64,000 nucleotides of DNA from Hanstruepera marina (GCF_019880635.1 NZ_JAINVX010000001.1:744001-808000), one strand, 5' to 3'. Counted from the first letter of the stretch, positions 44,363 through 53,709 are shown. Made by a program: numbers and translations. The notes: a model not told the origin generated them from the sequence alone.

Positions 44363-45715
44363 GTGAATCTAGAAACTGTAGATAACGTTTATTTTATTGG
44401 TATAGGAGGCATTGGTATGAGTGCTCTGGCTAGATATTTCCATGCCAACAAAAAACAAGTTTCAGGTTATGATAAAACACGAACGGAAATAACAGATGAT
44501 TTGAGCGATTTGGGTATTTCCATTCATTTTGAAGATACTGTTGCTAACCTCGACTCAAGCTTGTTGAATGCTAACAATACATTGATAGTTTATACGCCTG
44601 CAATTCCTAAAGATCATAAACAGTTAGCTTATTTTAATAATAACCATTACACGGTTGTGAAACGCGCTGCAATTTTGGGACTAATTACCGAAAACACATT
44701 TTGTTTAGCTGTAGCAGGTACGCACGGGAAAACAACAACGACAAGTATTTTAGGACATTTGTTAAATGCTTGTGATGTTCCGGTAACTGCATTTTTAGGA
44801 GGTATCAGCGAAAACTATAATTCGAATTTAATTCTAAACGGAACCGATGTTACTGTAGTAGAAGCCGATGAATTCGATAGGTCGTTTTTGACTTTGTCTC
44901 CAGATTTGGCCTGTATTACATCAATGGATGCTGACCATTTAGATATTTATGGAGACGCTGAAGCACTTAAAAGCTCCTTTGAAGATTTTGCTAAAAAAAT
45001 AAAACAATCAGGAAAACTGTTTATCAAAAACGGATTGCCGTTACAAGGGATAACGTATGGGATAGACGATGATTCCGATTATGCCGCTTACAATATTAGG
45101 ATAGAAAACGGAACCTATGTTTTTGATGTAAAAACACCAAAAACAATCATTGAAAATATACAATTTAACCTACCTGGTAGACATAATCTGTCGAATGCAT
45201 TAATAGCCTTGGCGATGGCTGTAGAGTATGGTTGCCCTCACCAGCAGCTCGCCAAAGCTTTAGCATCCTATAAAGGTGTTAAACGTAGATTTTCTTACCA
45301 CATTAAAACTAACAGTTTAGTTTACATAGATGATTATGCCCATCATCCAGAAGAAATAAACGCCGTGCATCAAGCTGTGCGTGAAATGTATCCCAATCAT
45401 AGGGTATTGGCGATTTTTCAACCACATTTGTTCAGTAGAACACAAGATTTCGCTGATGACTTTGCCAAAAGTTTATCGCAATTTGATGAGGTTATGTTGT
45501 TGGACATTTATCCAGCAAGAGAGCTGCCTATAGAAGGGGTTAATTCAGGTTGGTTGTTAAGTAAAATTGAAAATAAAAACAAACAGCTTATTTCAAAGAT
45601 TGAGATCATCTCAAAAATAAAAGAAAGCCATGCTACAGTTGTGTTAACCATAGGTGCAGGCGATATTGGTGAAGAAGTTAAACACATAAAACAAAGTTTA
45701 CAATATGCGAGTTAA
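44363..45715 (+). CDS. murC: UDP-N-acetylmuramate--L-alanine ligase
   Basis: MurC adds the first L-alanine to UDP-MurNAc. It begins with the nucleotide fold VYFIGIGGIGMSALARYF, has the ATP loop LAVAGTHGKTTTTSILGHL, then VVEADEFDRSFLTLSPDL and TSMDADHLDIYGD. The C-terminal domain includes YIDDYAHHPEEINAV and FQPHLFSRTQDF. The start codon is GTG at 44363, one base after the murG stop. Its end overlaps ftsQ by 11 bases. Confidence 0.97.
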   Translation: MNLETVDNVYFIGIGGIGMSALARYFHANKKQVSGYDKTRTEITDDLSDLGISIHFEDTVANLDSSLLNANNTLIVYTPAIPKDHKQLAYFNNNHYTVVKRAAILGLITENTFCLAVAGTHGKTTTTSILGHLLNACDVPVTAFLGGISENYNSNLILNGTDVTVVEADEFDRSFLTLSPDLACITSMDADHLDIYGDAEALKSSFEDFAKKIKQSGKLFIKNGLPLQGITYGIDDDSDYAAYNIRIENGTYVFDVKTPKTIIENIQFNLPGRHNLSNALIALAMAVEYGCPHQQLAKALASYKGVKRRFSYHIKTNSLVYIDDYAHHPEEINAVHQAVREMYPNHRVLAIFQPHLFSRTQDFADDFAKSLSQFDEVMLLDIYPARELPIEGVNSGWLLSKIENKNKQLISKIEIISKIKESHATVVLTIGAGDIGEEVKHIKQSLQYAS

Positions 45716-46424
45716 TTGGAACTTCATAAAAATGTTTGTTTTACTGGTATTGGTTATCGGTTTGTTTGCCTTTTCAAATGAAAAAAATGACGAAAGAAAA
45801 ATAGCGAACATTGAGATATTTTTTGAAGGTGAAGACAACCTTTTTATAACACATGAGACTGTTAGTAAATTGTTAATACAAAATCAAGGCACCGTTAAAA
45901 ATATGCCTAAAGAAACTTTAGATTTGAATTTATTGGAATCTGCCCTGAATTCTAATCCAATGATTAAATCTGCTCAAGTGTTTGTCAGTGTTGACGGCGA
46001 TTTGACAGCAGAGATAGAGCAAAAAAAACCAATAGCTCGAGTACGTAGCTCAGAGTCTTTTTATATAGATGAAGAAGGAGGTTACATGCCTTTATCAACA
46101 AACTATACGGCTAGAGTGCCAATAGTTATTGGTAAAGTCACAAAAGACAATTTGAAAACTGTTTTTAAAATGGCACAGAAAATCACAGATGACGATTTTC
46201 TTTTAAAGCATGTAACGCAAATTCATCAAAATGATGATAATCGAATCTCTTTAAGATTAAGGCAGGTAGATTTTGAAGTCTTTGTTGGAGATTTGAATAA
46301 TTTGGATAGAAAAATAAACAATTTAAAAGCTTTCTATAAAAAAGCGGCTAAAGACAAAATTTTAAACAATTACAGTAAAGTGAATCTGCAATTTGATAGC
46401 CAGGTAGTTTGCACTAAATCTTAA
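45705..46424 (+). CDS. ftsQ: FtsQ-like cell-division protein
   Basis: The 239-residue protein has a short cytoplasmic tail, one membrane helix (MFVLLVLVIGLFAFSN) and a periplasmic region. That region resembles a POTRA-type domain (ITHETVSKLLIQNQGTVKNM, LLESALNSNPMIKSAQVFVS) followed by the FtsQ beta domain with RVPIVIGKVTKDNLKTVFK. Position between murC and ftsA supports FtsQ, which links FtsA/FtsZ with the FtsW/FtsI synthase. Confidence 0.9.
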   Translation: MRVNWNFIKMFVLLVLVIGLFAFSNEKNDERKIANIEIFFEGEDNLFITHETVSKLLIQNQGTVKNMPKETLDLNLLESALNSNPMIKSAQVFVSVDGDLTAEIEQKKPIARVRSSESFYIDEEGGYMPLSTNYTARVPIVIGKVTKDNLKTVFKMAQKITDDDFLLKHVTQIHQNDDNRISLRLRQVDFEVFVGDLNNLDRKINNLKAFYKKAAKDKILNNYSKVNLQFDSQVVCTKS

Positions 46425-46427
46425 ACT

Positions 46428-47747
46428 ATGGGAGAAAATATAGCAATAGGATTAGATATTGGAACCACAAAAATTGTGGCCATGGTTGGTCGTAAAAACG
46501 AGTATGGAAAAGTAGATATTTTAGGAATTGGACGCTCTAAAAGTCTAGGAGTGCATAGAGGTGTTGTAAATAATATTACCCAAACTATTCAGTCTATACA
46601 GTTGGCAGTACAGGAAGCTGAAGCAGCTTCAGATATAAAAATTGAAAATGTAACCGTTGGTATAGCTGGACAACATATTCGTAGTTTGCAACATAGCGAT
46701 TATATAACCCGATCGAATTCTGAATTGGTAATAGATGAAGACGATATTGAGCGTTTAATCAATCAAGTTCATAAGTTGGTAATGTTGCCTGGAGAAGAAA
46801 TAATTCATGTGTTACCACAAGAATTTAAAGTAGATGGTCAGGCTGAGATAAAAGAACCCATTGGTATGTATGGTGGACGATTGGAAGCTAATTTCCATGT
46901 GGTAGTTGGTCAGGTGTCATCTATCAGAAATATAGGAAGATGTGTAAAAAGCGCCGGATTAAACCTTGAAGGTATAACACTAGAGCCTTTAGCTTCTTCT
47001 AATGCAGTTTTAAGCCAAGAAGAAAAAGAAGCGGGTGTTGCATTAATCGATATTGGAGGTGGAACAACAGATTTAGCCATTTTTAGAGATGGTATCATTC
47101 GCCATACTGCGGTAATTCCTTTTGGTGGAAATGTAATAACAGAAGACATTAAGGAAGGTTGTTCCATTATAGAAAAGCAAGCTGAATTATTAAAAATAAA
47201 ATTTGGATCCGCTTGGCCGGGAGAAAATAAGGATAACGAAATTGTTTCCATTCCTGGATTAAGAGGCCGTGAGCCAAAGGAAATTACACTTAAAAACTTG
47301 TCTAAAATAATCCACGCGCGTGTAGTTGAGATTATTGAACAGGTTTACGTCGAGATTAAAAATTACGGTCACGAAGAACAGAAAAAGAAATTGATAGCAG
47401 GTATAGTTTTAACTGGTGGTGGAAGCCAATTAAAACATTTAAAGCAATTAGTAGAATATATCACAGGAATGGATACCAGAATTGGTTTTCCCAACGAGCA
47501 TTTAGCTGGCGATAGTGATGATGAGATTACCAGTCCGTTATACGCAACAGCCGTAGGACTTGTAATGGATGGTTTAAAACGCCAAGAACGTAAGAAGGTA
47601 GAGCTAGAGTATCAAGCCTCAATTCAAGAACAGGAAATTAGCGAAGATTCGCACGAAGAAGAAATTGAAGTTCCTAAACCGGAGCGACGCTCTTTTTTAG
47701 ACAAGCTAACCGATAAGGTTAAAGATTTTTTAGATAACGCAGAATAA
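46428..47747 (+). CDS. ftsA: Cell-division actin-like protein FtsA
   Basis: FtsA tethers FtsZ filaments to the membrane. Actin-fold nucleotide motifs are IAIGLDIGTTKIVAMVG, GVALIDIGGGTTDLAIF and AGIVLTGGGSQLKHL. The SHS2-type insert includes VTVGIAGQHIRSLQHSDYIT. After an acidic linker, the C-terminus RRSFLDKLTDKVKDFLDNAE forms an amphipathic helix suited to membrane binding. The 439 residues are normal. It starts three bases after ftsQ. Confidence 0.96.
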   Translation: MGENIAIGLDIGTTKIVAMVGRKNEYGKVDILGIGRSKSLGVHRGVVNNITQTIQSIQLAVQEAEAASDIKIENVTVGIAGQHIRSLQHSDYITRSNSELVIDEDDIERLINQVHKLVMLPGEEIIHVLPQEFKVDGQAEIKEPIGMYGGRLEANFHVVVGQVSSIRNIGRCVKSAGLNLEGITLEPLASSNAVLSQEEKEAGVALIDIGGGTTDLAIFRDGIIRHTAVIPFGGNVITEDIKEGCSIIEKQAELLKIKFGSAWPGENKDNEIVSIPGLRGREPKEITLKNLSKIIHARVVEIIEQVYVEIKNYGHEEQKKKLIAGIVLTGGGSQLKHLKQLVEYITGMDTRIGFPNEHLAGDSDDEITSPLYATAVGLVMDGLKRQERKKVELEYQASIQEQEISEDSHEEEIEVPKPERRSFLDKLTDKVKDFLDNAE

Positions 47748-47780
47748 ATTAATTAATAAAGCACAAATAAAACGTAATTC

Positions 47781-49739
47781 ATGAGCAGCAACAAAGAATT
47801 CGAAACTAGTATTTCATTTGATTTACCGAAAAATCAATCAAATGTAATTAAGGTCATTGGTGTAGGTGGTGGTGGTAGCAATGCCATAAATCACATGTTC
47901 CAACAAGGTATTAAAGGTGTCGATTTTGTCATCTGTAATACAGACGCTCAAGCCCTACAAAATAGTGGTGTTCCAAACAAAATTCAATTGGGTGTTAACT
48001 TAACCGAAGGGTTAGGTGCTGGCGCCAATCCAGATATTGGTGAGAAATCGGCAGTAGAAAGTGTTGAAGATATTCAAAATATGCTGGATACCAACACCAA
48101 AATGGTTTTCATTACCGCAGGAATGGGCGGTGGAACAGGTACAGGTGCGGCACCAATTATTGCCAAAATGGCTAAAGATTTAGATATTCTAACGGTTGGA
48201 ATCGTTACTATGCCTTTTCAGTTTGAAGGCAAAATGCGTAATCAACAAGCACAAATAGGTATCGAGAAGTTACGAAATGTAGTTGATTCGTTGGTGGTAA
48301 TCAATAATAATAAGCTGCGTGAGGTTTATGGTAATTTAGGATTTAAAGCCGGTTTTTCTAAAGCAGATGAAGTTTTATCTACTGCTGCACGTGGTATTGC
48401 TGAAGTTATTACGCATCACTACACACAAAACATCGATTTACGCGATGCTAAAACTGTATTAAGCAATAGTGGAACAGCTATTATGGGATCGGCGACTGCT
48501 TCTGGGCAAGATCGTGCAAAAGAAGCTATTAGAAAAGCGTTAGATTCTCCATTGCTAAACGATAATAAAATTACAGGTGCTAAAAATGTATTGCTGCTAA
48601 TAGTATCTGGAGCTCAAGAAATAACTATTGACGAAATAGGAGAAATCAACGACCATATTCAAGACGAAGCTGGTCACGGTGCCAATATTATTATGGGTGT
48701 TGGTGAAGACGATGCTTTGGAAGAGTCTATAGCTGTAACTATTATAGCTACAGGTTTTGATGTGGATCAACAAGCTGAGATTTCTAATACAGAAGTTAAA
48801 AAAGTAATCCACGCCCTCGAAGATGACCAATCTATGGAGCAAGATTTATCGCGTAAAACCCGAGAACCTGCTATTATAACGCCTAATATTGAATTGGAGG
48901 AAAAAACAGAAATTCCAGTGGTTAAGCATACTCTAGATTTAGAGGAGTTGGAAGAAATAGAAAACCCGTTACAGCCTAAACAGGAGACAAACAATTTAAT
49001 AGCAACAACAGATGAGATTAAAAACATGGAAGTTGTTTATGAAGAAATATTGTCACTTGTAAATGAAGATGAATTTGAAATTACCACAGCGACTAGCCAA
49101 GTTCAAGAACCAACTGTCGAGATTGAAGATGAAGAAGAACAGCAAATCACTTTAAGTTTTGACCTGCCTTTAAGTGAAAATAAGGTAGAAGAACAGCAGA
49201 TAGAGAACAAAGGTGAAGATATGGTGGTTCATGAATTGGATGAAAACATCAAAAAAATGCCTGTAAAGGATTATATCGAACTCATTACAGTTACAGAAAC
49301 TAATGAAGAAGGCGAAATCCGTTATGCTTTGGATGATTATATTGAACTTGAATCAACAATGAACAAAACAACTACAGAAACTAAAGTGAAAGAGAAGGTT
49401 GTTGAAGAAGAAGAGATAGTTTTTGAGAAGAAAGTTGTTGCACCTAAAGAGGAAGAAGTTAGTGAAGAGATTGATCCAATGAACAGTCCTATTTCAGAGC
49501 TTTTAAAAGAACGTGCTGAAGAGCGTAGACGAAAAATGAAAGATTTTAACTATAAATTCAATAATGCAAAAATTGATGATATAGAGAAAATACCAGCCTA
49601 TAAGCGCCAAGGTGTGGATCTGGACGATTCAAAACCATCATCAGAGTCTAACCGATCAAGCACTAGTTTAAGTGTTGATGATAATGATGATATACAATTG
49701 CGCAACAATAATTCGTTTTTACACGACAACGTAGATTAG
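47781..49739 (+). CDS. ftsZ: Cell-division tubulin-like GTPase FtsZ with long acidic linker
   Basis: FtsZ forms the division ring. The GTPase domain (about residues 15-335) shows [29 protein letters not shown], the tubulin signature [20 protein letters not shown] and the T7 loop region [13 protein letters not shown]-like [19 protein letters not shown]. An unusually long linker of about 250 residues rich in Glu, Thr and Val follows. The FtsA-binding peptide [13 protein letters not shown] lies near residue 612. About 35 mostly polar residues follow it, so the core peptide is not terminal. The gene ends the dcw cluster. Confidence 0.96.
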   Translation: MSSNKEFETSISFDLPKNQSNVIKVIGVGGGGSNAINHMFQQGIKGVDFVICNTDAQALQNSGVPNKIQLGVNLTEGLGAGANPDIGEKSAVESVEDIQNMLDTNTKMVFITAGMGGGTGTGAAPIIAKMAKDLDILTVGIVTMPFQFEGKMRNQQAQIGIEKLRNVVDSLVVINNNKLREVYGNLGFKAGFSKADEVLSTAARGIAEVITHHYTQNIDLRDAKTVLSNSGTAIMGSATASGQDRAKEAIRKALDSPLLNDNKITGAKNVLLLIVSGAQEITIDEIGEINDHIQDEAGHGANIIMGVGEDDALEESIAVTIIATGFDVDQQAEISNTEVKKVIHALEDDQSMEQDLSRKTREPAIITPNIELEEKTEIPVVKHTLDLEELEEIENPLQPKQETNNLIATTDEIKNMEVVYEEILSLVNEDEFEITTATSQVQEPTVEIEDEEEQQITLSFDLPLSENKVEEQQIENKGEDMVVHELDENIKKMPVKDYIELITVTETNEEGEIRYALDDYIELESTMNKTTTETKVKEKVVEEEEIVFEKKVVAPKEEEVSEEIDPMNSPISELLKERAEERRRKMKDFNYKFNNAKIDDIEKIPAYKRQGVDLDDSKPSSESNRSSTSLSVDDNDDIQLRNNNSFLHDNVD

Positions 49740-49775
49740 ATTAATAGCAACTAAGTTTAGTGTTTAAACTTCAGG

Positions 49776-49811
49776 AAATCCCGAAAAACATCCTTCGATT
49801 TTTCGGGTTTT
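49776..49811 (+). terminator. Rho-independent terminator of the dcw cluster
   Basis: CCCGAAAAA (49780-49788) pairs with TTTTTCGGG (49799-49807), followed by TTTT. It lies 40 bases after the ftsZ stop. Confidence 0.82.
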
Positions 49812-49894
49812 CTATTTAATAAAACTTTGTAAAGATTAGCAAACGCTAAAAGCGTATTTCTTTTTATCTTCGCAAAACTAAAATGGTTTGAATT

Positions 49895-50347
49895 ATGAGT
49901 TTACAGCAAGAGGTAATGACAGCTTTAAAAGATGCTATGAAAGCAAAGGATCAAACTGCTTTAACAGCATTGAGAGCAGTTAAATCAGCTATTTTGTTAG
50001 CGCAGACTGAAAGTGGAGCACAAGCAGACTTGACAGAAGAACAAGAACTAAAGATATTGCAAAAGCAGGTTAAGCAACGAAAAGATAGTGCGGCTGTGTA
50101 TATTGAGCAAGGTCGTGAGGATTTGGCTGCACCTGAATTAGCTGAAGCTGAAATTATCAGTCAGTTTTTACCAGAAGCGTTGAGTGAAGAAGAGATTGAA
50201 AAAGTTGTAGTAACAACTATTGATAGAATTGGAGCAGATGGTATGAAAGATATGGGTAAAGTAATGGGAATGGTTAGTAAAGAGTTGGCCGGTCAAGCTG
50301 ACGGTAAGACCATTTCTAATATTGTGAAACAAAAGTTATCGCAATAA
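49895..50347 (+). CDS. GatB/YqeY-domain protein
   Basis: The 150-residue protein is a stand-alone YqeY domain: TALKDAMKAKDQTALTALR at the N-terminus, then KILQKQVKQRKDSAAVYIEQ, ISQFLPEALSEEEIEKVV and MGKVMGMVSKELAGQADGK. The same domain forms the C-terminal tRNA-binding part of GatB. Its stand-alone role is unproven. tRNA-Arg begins 13 bases after its stop with no terminator between them, so both are probably on one transcript. TATCTTCG at 49865-49872 is a near-consensus -7 box. Confidence 0.9.
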   Translation: MSLQQEVMTALKDAMKAKDQTALTALRAVKSAILLAQTESGAQADLTEEQELKILQKQVKQRKDSAAVYIEQGREDLAAPELAEAEIISQFLPEALSEEEIEKVVVTTIDRIGADGMKDMGKVMGMVSKELAGQADGKTISNIVKQKLSQ

Positions 50348-50360
50348 ATTATAAGAAATA

Positions 50361-50434
50361 GGCCTTGTAGCTCAACTGAATAGAGCACTGGATTTCGGCT
50401 CCAGCGGTTGGGGGTTTGAATCCCTCCAGGGTCA
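50361..50434 (+). tRNA. tRNA-Arg (TCG) with altered D/T-loop contact
   Basis: A complete 74-base cloverleaf: acceptor GGCCTTG with CAGGGTC (two G-T pairs), D arm GCTC/GAGC, anticodon stem CTGGA/TCCAG with loop TTTCGGC (anticodon TCG), and T arm GGGGG/CCCTC with loop TTTGAAT. CCA is not encoded (CGA follows). The D loop reads AACTGAATA, so position 19 is A rather than G, and T-loop position 56 is T rather than C. The changes together replace the G19-C56 tertiary pair by A19-U56. Confidence 0.9.
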
Positions 50435-50439
50435 CGAAT

Positions 50440-50500
50440 AAACACTTCAAAAAGAAAAAATGCCAAGCTCGCTTGAGCATTTTTTTGTTTGAAGTGTTTT
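50440..50500 (+). terminator. Nested hairpin terminator after tRNA-Arg
   Basis: An inner stem ATGC-CAAG / CTTG-A-GCAT (50460-50480, one bulge) is followed by seven T. An outer arm, AAACACTTCAAA (50440-50451) with TTTGAAGTGTTT (50488-50499), encloses it. Confidence 0.75.
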
Positions 50501-50564
50501 CAAAGCGGAGCTTTGAGGGAAAAACAGTCGGGAGATTGTAATCCTGATTTCAAAGCGGAACTTT
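50498..50564. repeat. Two short palindromic direct repeats 50 bases apart
   Basis: TTTCAAAGCGGAGCTTT (50498-50514) recurs as TTTCAAAGCGGAACTTT (50548-50564). The first can fold as CAAAGC-GGA-GCTTTG. Between them AGTCGGGAGATTGTAATCCT (50526-50545) contains a 5-bp stem and 8-base loop resembling a tRNA T arm. No gene is seen between the tRNA and 50660. Confidence 0.55.
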
Positions 50565-50659
50565 AATAAAGATTATTAAGTGCAAAAGGTTTAAAGCTAT
50601 ATAATAGATTTAGTTTATTATAAAAACAATTATTAGATTGCAATTACGTTTCAAATTCT

Positions 50660-51502
50660 ATGATTGACTTACCTAATTTATCAACAGAATACCTCATTAT
50701 GTTTGGCGTTTTAGTTGCCGTGCTAATTGGCTTGATTATCTATGCCGTAGTAAATATGGTAGAGTTAGCTTATGTTATGGTGCGCAAAAAACCACTTTAT
50801 AGACATGGCATTGGTTTTAAAAATAAGTTGCCAGAACCCTACATACAAATATTGACTTCTCAATTTCGCTTTTACAACAAGTTGTCTAACCGTGAAAAAC
50901 GCTTTTTTGAGCATCGTGTGGCTCGTTTTATTTATGATAAGAAGTTTGTTGGAAGAAATGGAATAGTGGTGTCTAATGAAATGGAAATACTTATTTCAGC
51001 AACAGCTGTAATGTTAACCTTTGGGTATCGAAATTATTTTTTGAATTCTCTGGAAATGATTATTATTTATCCTGAAGCTTTCTATTCAAGAACAAATGAT
51101 GCTTATCATAAAGGGGAATATAATCCCAAGATTAAGGCTTTAGTTTTATCGTGGCAAGATTTTTTAAATGGTTATGATATTGCTAATGATAACCTTAATC
51201 TTGGGATTCATGAATTTACTCATGCGTTACATATAAATAGTTTAACAGAACGGCATATTGGAGCTACAATTTTTGGAGACACATTTATAGAGATTACCAA
51301 TTTATTGGCTAACGAAGAAGGTTTAAGAGAGCGTATCATAGCATCTCAATATTTTAGAGACTACGCCTTTACAAACCAATTTGAGTTTTTGGCCGTTATT
51401 ATTGAATCGTTTATTGAAACACCTGAAGAGTTCCGTGCTCAATTTCCACGGCTCTATGCCAAAACAAAACAGATGCTCAATTTTAACTTTGCGCACTATT
51501 AG
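50660..51502 (+). CDS. MtfA-like zinc metallopeptidase, membrane-anchored
   Basis: An N-terminal membrane helix (IMFGVLVAVLIGLIIYAVVN) precedes an MtfA-type domain. Zinc ligands are His184 and His188 in GIHEFTHALHINS (HExxH with Glu185), and a later Glu in NLLANEEGLRE or FLAVIIESFIETPEEF may complete the site. E. coli MtfA is a soluble peptidase linked to the Mlc/glucose-PTS circuit; the anchored form here is a Bacteroidota variant whose role is not known. It lies downstream of the tRNA-Arg repeat region. Confidence 0.83.
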   Translation: MIDLPNLSTEYLIMFGVLVAVLIGLIIYAVVNMVELAYVMVRKKPLYRHGIGFKNKLPEPYIQILTSQFRFYNKLSNREKRFFEHRVARFIYDKKFVGRNGIVVSNEMEILISATAVMLTFGYRNYFLNSLEMIIIYPEAFYSRTNDAYHKGEYNPKIKALVLSWQDFLNGYDIANDNLNLGIHEFTHALHINSLTERHIGATIFGDTFIEITNLLANEEGLRERIIASQYFRDYAFTNQFEFLAVIIESFIETPEEFRAQFPRLYAKTKQMLNFNFAHY

Positions 51503-51578
51503 TTGGTGTTATGATTTTTATCATATTTTTTCTTTTACTACATACGTATCTTTAAGTTCCTAATTAAAATAGATAGTC

Positions 51579-51998
51579 ATGAAGAAAAGAACGCCAATCT
51601 CCGAAATAATGACCAAAAATGTCATTACCCTGAATTATACAGATGAGTTAGAAACTGCCGAGCACTTATTTAAAAAACATCATATAAGACATATTCCTGT
51701 TGTAAGTGGTGATACCATTAAAGGTATTTTAAGTTATACAGATTTATTGCGTATTAGTTTTGCTGATGCTGTTGGTGAAGATGAAGATACCATTGATACA
51801 GTAGTTTATAATATGTTTACCATTGATCAGGTGATGGCAAAAAACATGGTAAGTGTAACATCAGATACGACGATAAAGGAAGTAGCTGAAGTGCTTTCAA
51901 AACGTGAGTTTCATGCATTACCAGTAGTAGATAATGACAGGTTGGTAGGTATTGTAACCACAACGGACTTAATTAACTATCTAATAGCTCAATTTTAA
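51579..51998 (+). CDS. CBS-domain pair protein
   Basis: The 139 residues are two CBS domains: the first starts PISEIMTKNVITLNYTDELE and contains HIRHIPVVSGDTIKGILSYT, the second starts VDQVMA-like IDQVMAKNMVSVTSDTTIKE and contains REFHALPVVDNDRLVGIVTT. Such stand-alone pairs bind adenine nucleotides and act as energy sensors for partners. No partner is apparent here. A bidirectional terminator follows. Confidence 0.9.
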   Translation: MKKRTPISEIMTKNVITLNYTDELETAEHLFKKHHIRHIPVVSGDTIKGILSYTDLLRISFADAVGEDEDTIDTVVYNMFTIDQVMAKNMVSVTSDTTIKEVAEVLSKREFHALPVVDNDRLVGIVTTTDLINYLIAQF

Positions 51999-52013
51999 TT
52001 AAACAATTAAAAT

Positions 52014-52042
52014 AAAAAAGCTCCAGACCTGGAGCTTTTTTT
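52014..52042. terminator. Bidirectional terminator between CBS gene and rpe
   Basis: AGCTCCA (52019-52025) pairs with TGGAGCT (52030-52036), with an A run before and a T run after it, usable on both strands. Confidence 0.85.
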
Positions 52043-52703
52043 ATGAATTAGCAAGTTGTTTCAATTGCTTTATTATTTCAGTAGGGTTATCACTTTTAAA
52101 CACATGGCTACCTGCTACAAAGGCATCAGCTCCTGCATCTGCTAATGCTTTTATGTTTTTGTCTGTAACACCCCCATCAACTTCAATACGTGTATTCAAG
52201 CCTTGGGTATTTGCCATTTCGCGCAATTTTTTAATGCGATTATAAGTCATGTCTTCAAATTTTTGACCGCCAAAACCAGGATTGATTGACATTAAAAGCA
52301 CCATGTAGCATTTTGGTAATATGTCCTCTAGTACTTGTATTGGTGTTGTTAAATTTAAAACTACACCTGCTTTACAGCCATTATTCTCAATTTGGGTAAG
52401 AGTTCTATGTAAATGTACTGTAGATTCGTAGTGTACAGTAATTATGTCGGCACCTACTTTGGCAAATTCTTCAATATAGCGTTCAGGTTTTTCAATCATT
52501 AAATGCACATCCAAAGGTTTGGTAGCATGTTTTTTAATGGCTTGAATTACTGGCATGCCGTAAGAGATGTTTGGAACGAAGTGACCATCCATAACATCAA
52601 TATGAAACCAATCGGCTTCACTATTGTTTACCATTTCAGTATCGCGTTGTAGGTTGCCAAAATCGGCAGCAAGCATAGAGGGTGCAATTATTTTTGAATT
52701 CAT
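52041..52703 (-). CDS. rpe: Ribulose-phosphate 3-epimerase
   Basis: Rpe interconverts ribulose 5-phosphate and xylulose 5-phosphate in the pentose phosphate pathway. TIM-barrel motifs are IAPSMLAADFGNLQRD, WFHIDVMDGHFVPNISYG (metal-binding His and Asp), DVHLMIEKPERYI, MSINPGFGGQKF and IEVDGGVTDKNI. The 220 residues are normal. A TATTTTTG box at 52727-52734 just after the rpoD terminator may be its promoter. Confidence 0.97.
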   Translation of the reverse strand: MNSKIIAPSMLAADFGNLQRDTEMVNNSEADWFHIDVMDGHFVPNISYGMPVIQAIKKHATKPLDVHLMIEKPERYIEEFAKVGADIITVHYESTVHLHRTLTQIENNGCKAGVVLNLTTPIQVLEDILPKCYMVLLMSINPGFGGQKFEDMTYNRIKKLREMANTQGLNTRIEVDGGVTDKNIKALADAGADAFVAGSHVFKSDNPTEIIKQLKQLANS

Positions 52704-52726
52704 GCGAGTTGTGTTGTTTGTTTCGG

Positions 52727-52734
52727 CAAAAATA
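52727..52734 (-). promoter_or_regulatory. Candidate rpe -7 box
   Basis: Minus-strand TATTTTTG fits TAnnTTTG and lies 24 bases before the rpe ATG, directly after the terminator hairpin of the upstream rpoD gene. No clear TTG is seen at the -33 distance. Confidence 0.4.
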
Positions 52735-52773
52735 ATGCAAAAAAGTGAACCCTCGGTAATCAGCCGAGGGTTC
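52735..52773 (-). terminator. Rho-independent terminator of rpoD
   Basis: GAACCCTCGG (52747-52756) pairs perfectly with CCGAGGGTTC (52764-52773). On the minus strand it is followed by a run of T (A residues at 52739-52744). Confidence 0.87.
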
Positions 52774-52845
52774 TTTCATCAATCAAAAAACGAACAGTTA
52801 TGTTTTGTAACTGTTTGTTACGGTTATTTAGTCGTAATTAGCTTA

Positions 52846-53709
52846 CTAACCTAAATATGTTTTTAATATTTTACTTCTAGACGTATGTTTTAATCTACGA
52901 ATCGCTTTTTCTTTAATCTGTCTAACACGTTCACGGGTTAAATCGAACGTTTCGCCAATTTCTTCCAAAGTCATTGGGTGTTGGTTTCCTAAACCAAAAT
53001 ACAAACGAATAACATCAGCTTCACGAGGTGTTAAGGTTTCTAGTGCACGCTCAATTTCTGTACGTAAAGACTCGTGTAATAAATCTTTATCAGGGTTTGG
53101 CGATTCACCAGAGTTTAATACATCATATAAGTTAGAATCTTCACCTTCTACTAAAGGGGCATCCATACTAACGTGACGGCCAGAGTTTTTCATAGACTCC
53201 TTAACATCGTTTATGGTCATATCCAACTCTTTGGCAATCTCTTCAGCACTTGGAGGACGCTCATGAGCTTGCTCTAAAAAGGCAAAGGTCTTATTAATTT
53301 TATTAATAGAGCCAATTTTGTTTAAAGGCAAACGCACAATACGAGATTGTTCTGCCAAAGCCTGTAAGATAGACTGACGAATCCACCAAACAGCATAAGA
53401 TATGAATTTAAAGCCACGCGTTTCATCAAAACGTTGTGCGGCTTTAATTAAGCCTAAATTACCTTCGTTAATCAAATCGGGTAATGTTAAACCTTGGTTT
53501 TGATATTGCTTTGCTACCGATACCACGAAACGTAAATTCGCTTTAGTTAGCTTTTCTAAAGCTATCTGGTCTCCAGCTTTTATACGCTGTGCTAATTCTA
53601 CTTCTTCGTCTGCGGTAATTAAGTCAACTTTTCCTATTTCTTGTAGATATTTATCTAACGAAGCAGTTTCTCTATTGGTAACCTGCTTGGTAATTTTAAG
53701 TTGTCTCAT
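52846..53709 (-). CDS. rpoD: Primary RNA polymerase sigma factor, short Bacteroidota form
   Basis: The protein has region 1.2 ([20 protein letters not shown]), region 2 with the core-binding [17 protein letters not shown] and the -10 reading [17 protein letters not shown], and region 3. Region 4 has [20 protein letters not shown] for the -33 element. Only 287 residues are present because region 1.1 and the long non-conserved segment of E. coli sigma-70 are missing. This is the normal form in Bacteroidota and matches the TAnnTTTG promoters seen here. Confidence 0.96.
   Translation of the reverse strand: MRQLKITKQVTNRETASLDKYLQEIGKVDLITADEEVELAQRIKAGDQIALEKLTKANLRFVVSVAKQYQNQGLTLPDLINEGNLGLIKAAQRFDETRGFKFISYAVWWIRQSILQALAEQSRIVRLPLNKIGSINKINKTFAFLEQAHERPPSAEEIAKELDMTINDVKESMKNSGRHVSMDAPLVEGEDSNLYDVLNSGESPNPDKDLLHESLRTEIERALETLTPREADVIRLYFGLGNQHPMTLEEIGETFDLTRERVRQIKEKAIRRLKHTSRSKILKTYLG

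Noticed and set aside
49837-49860. Small palindromes TTAGCAAACGCTAA and CGCTAAAAGCG before yqeY
   Set aside because: They are short, overlapping and AT-rich; no further support for a regulatory site.
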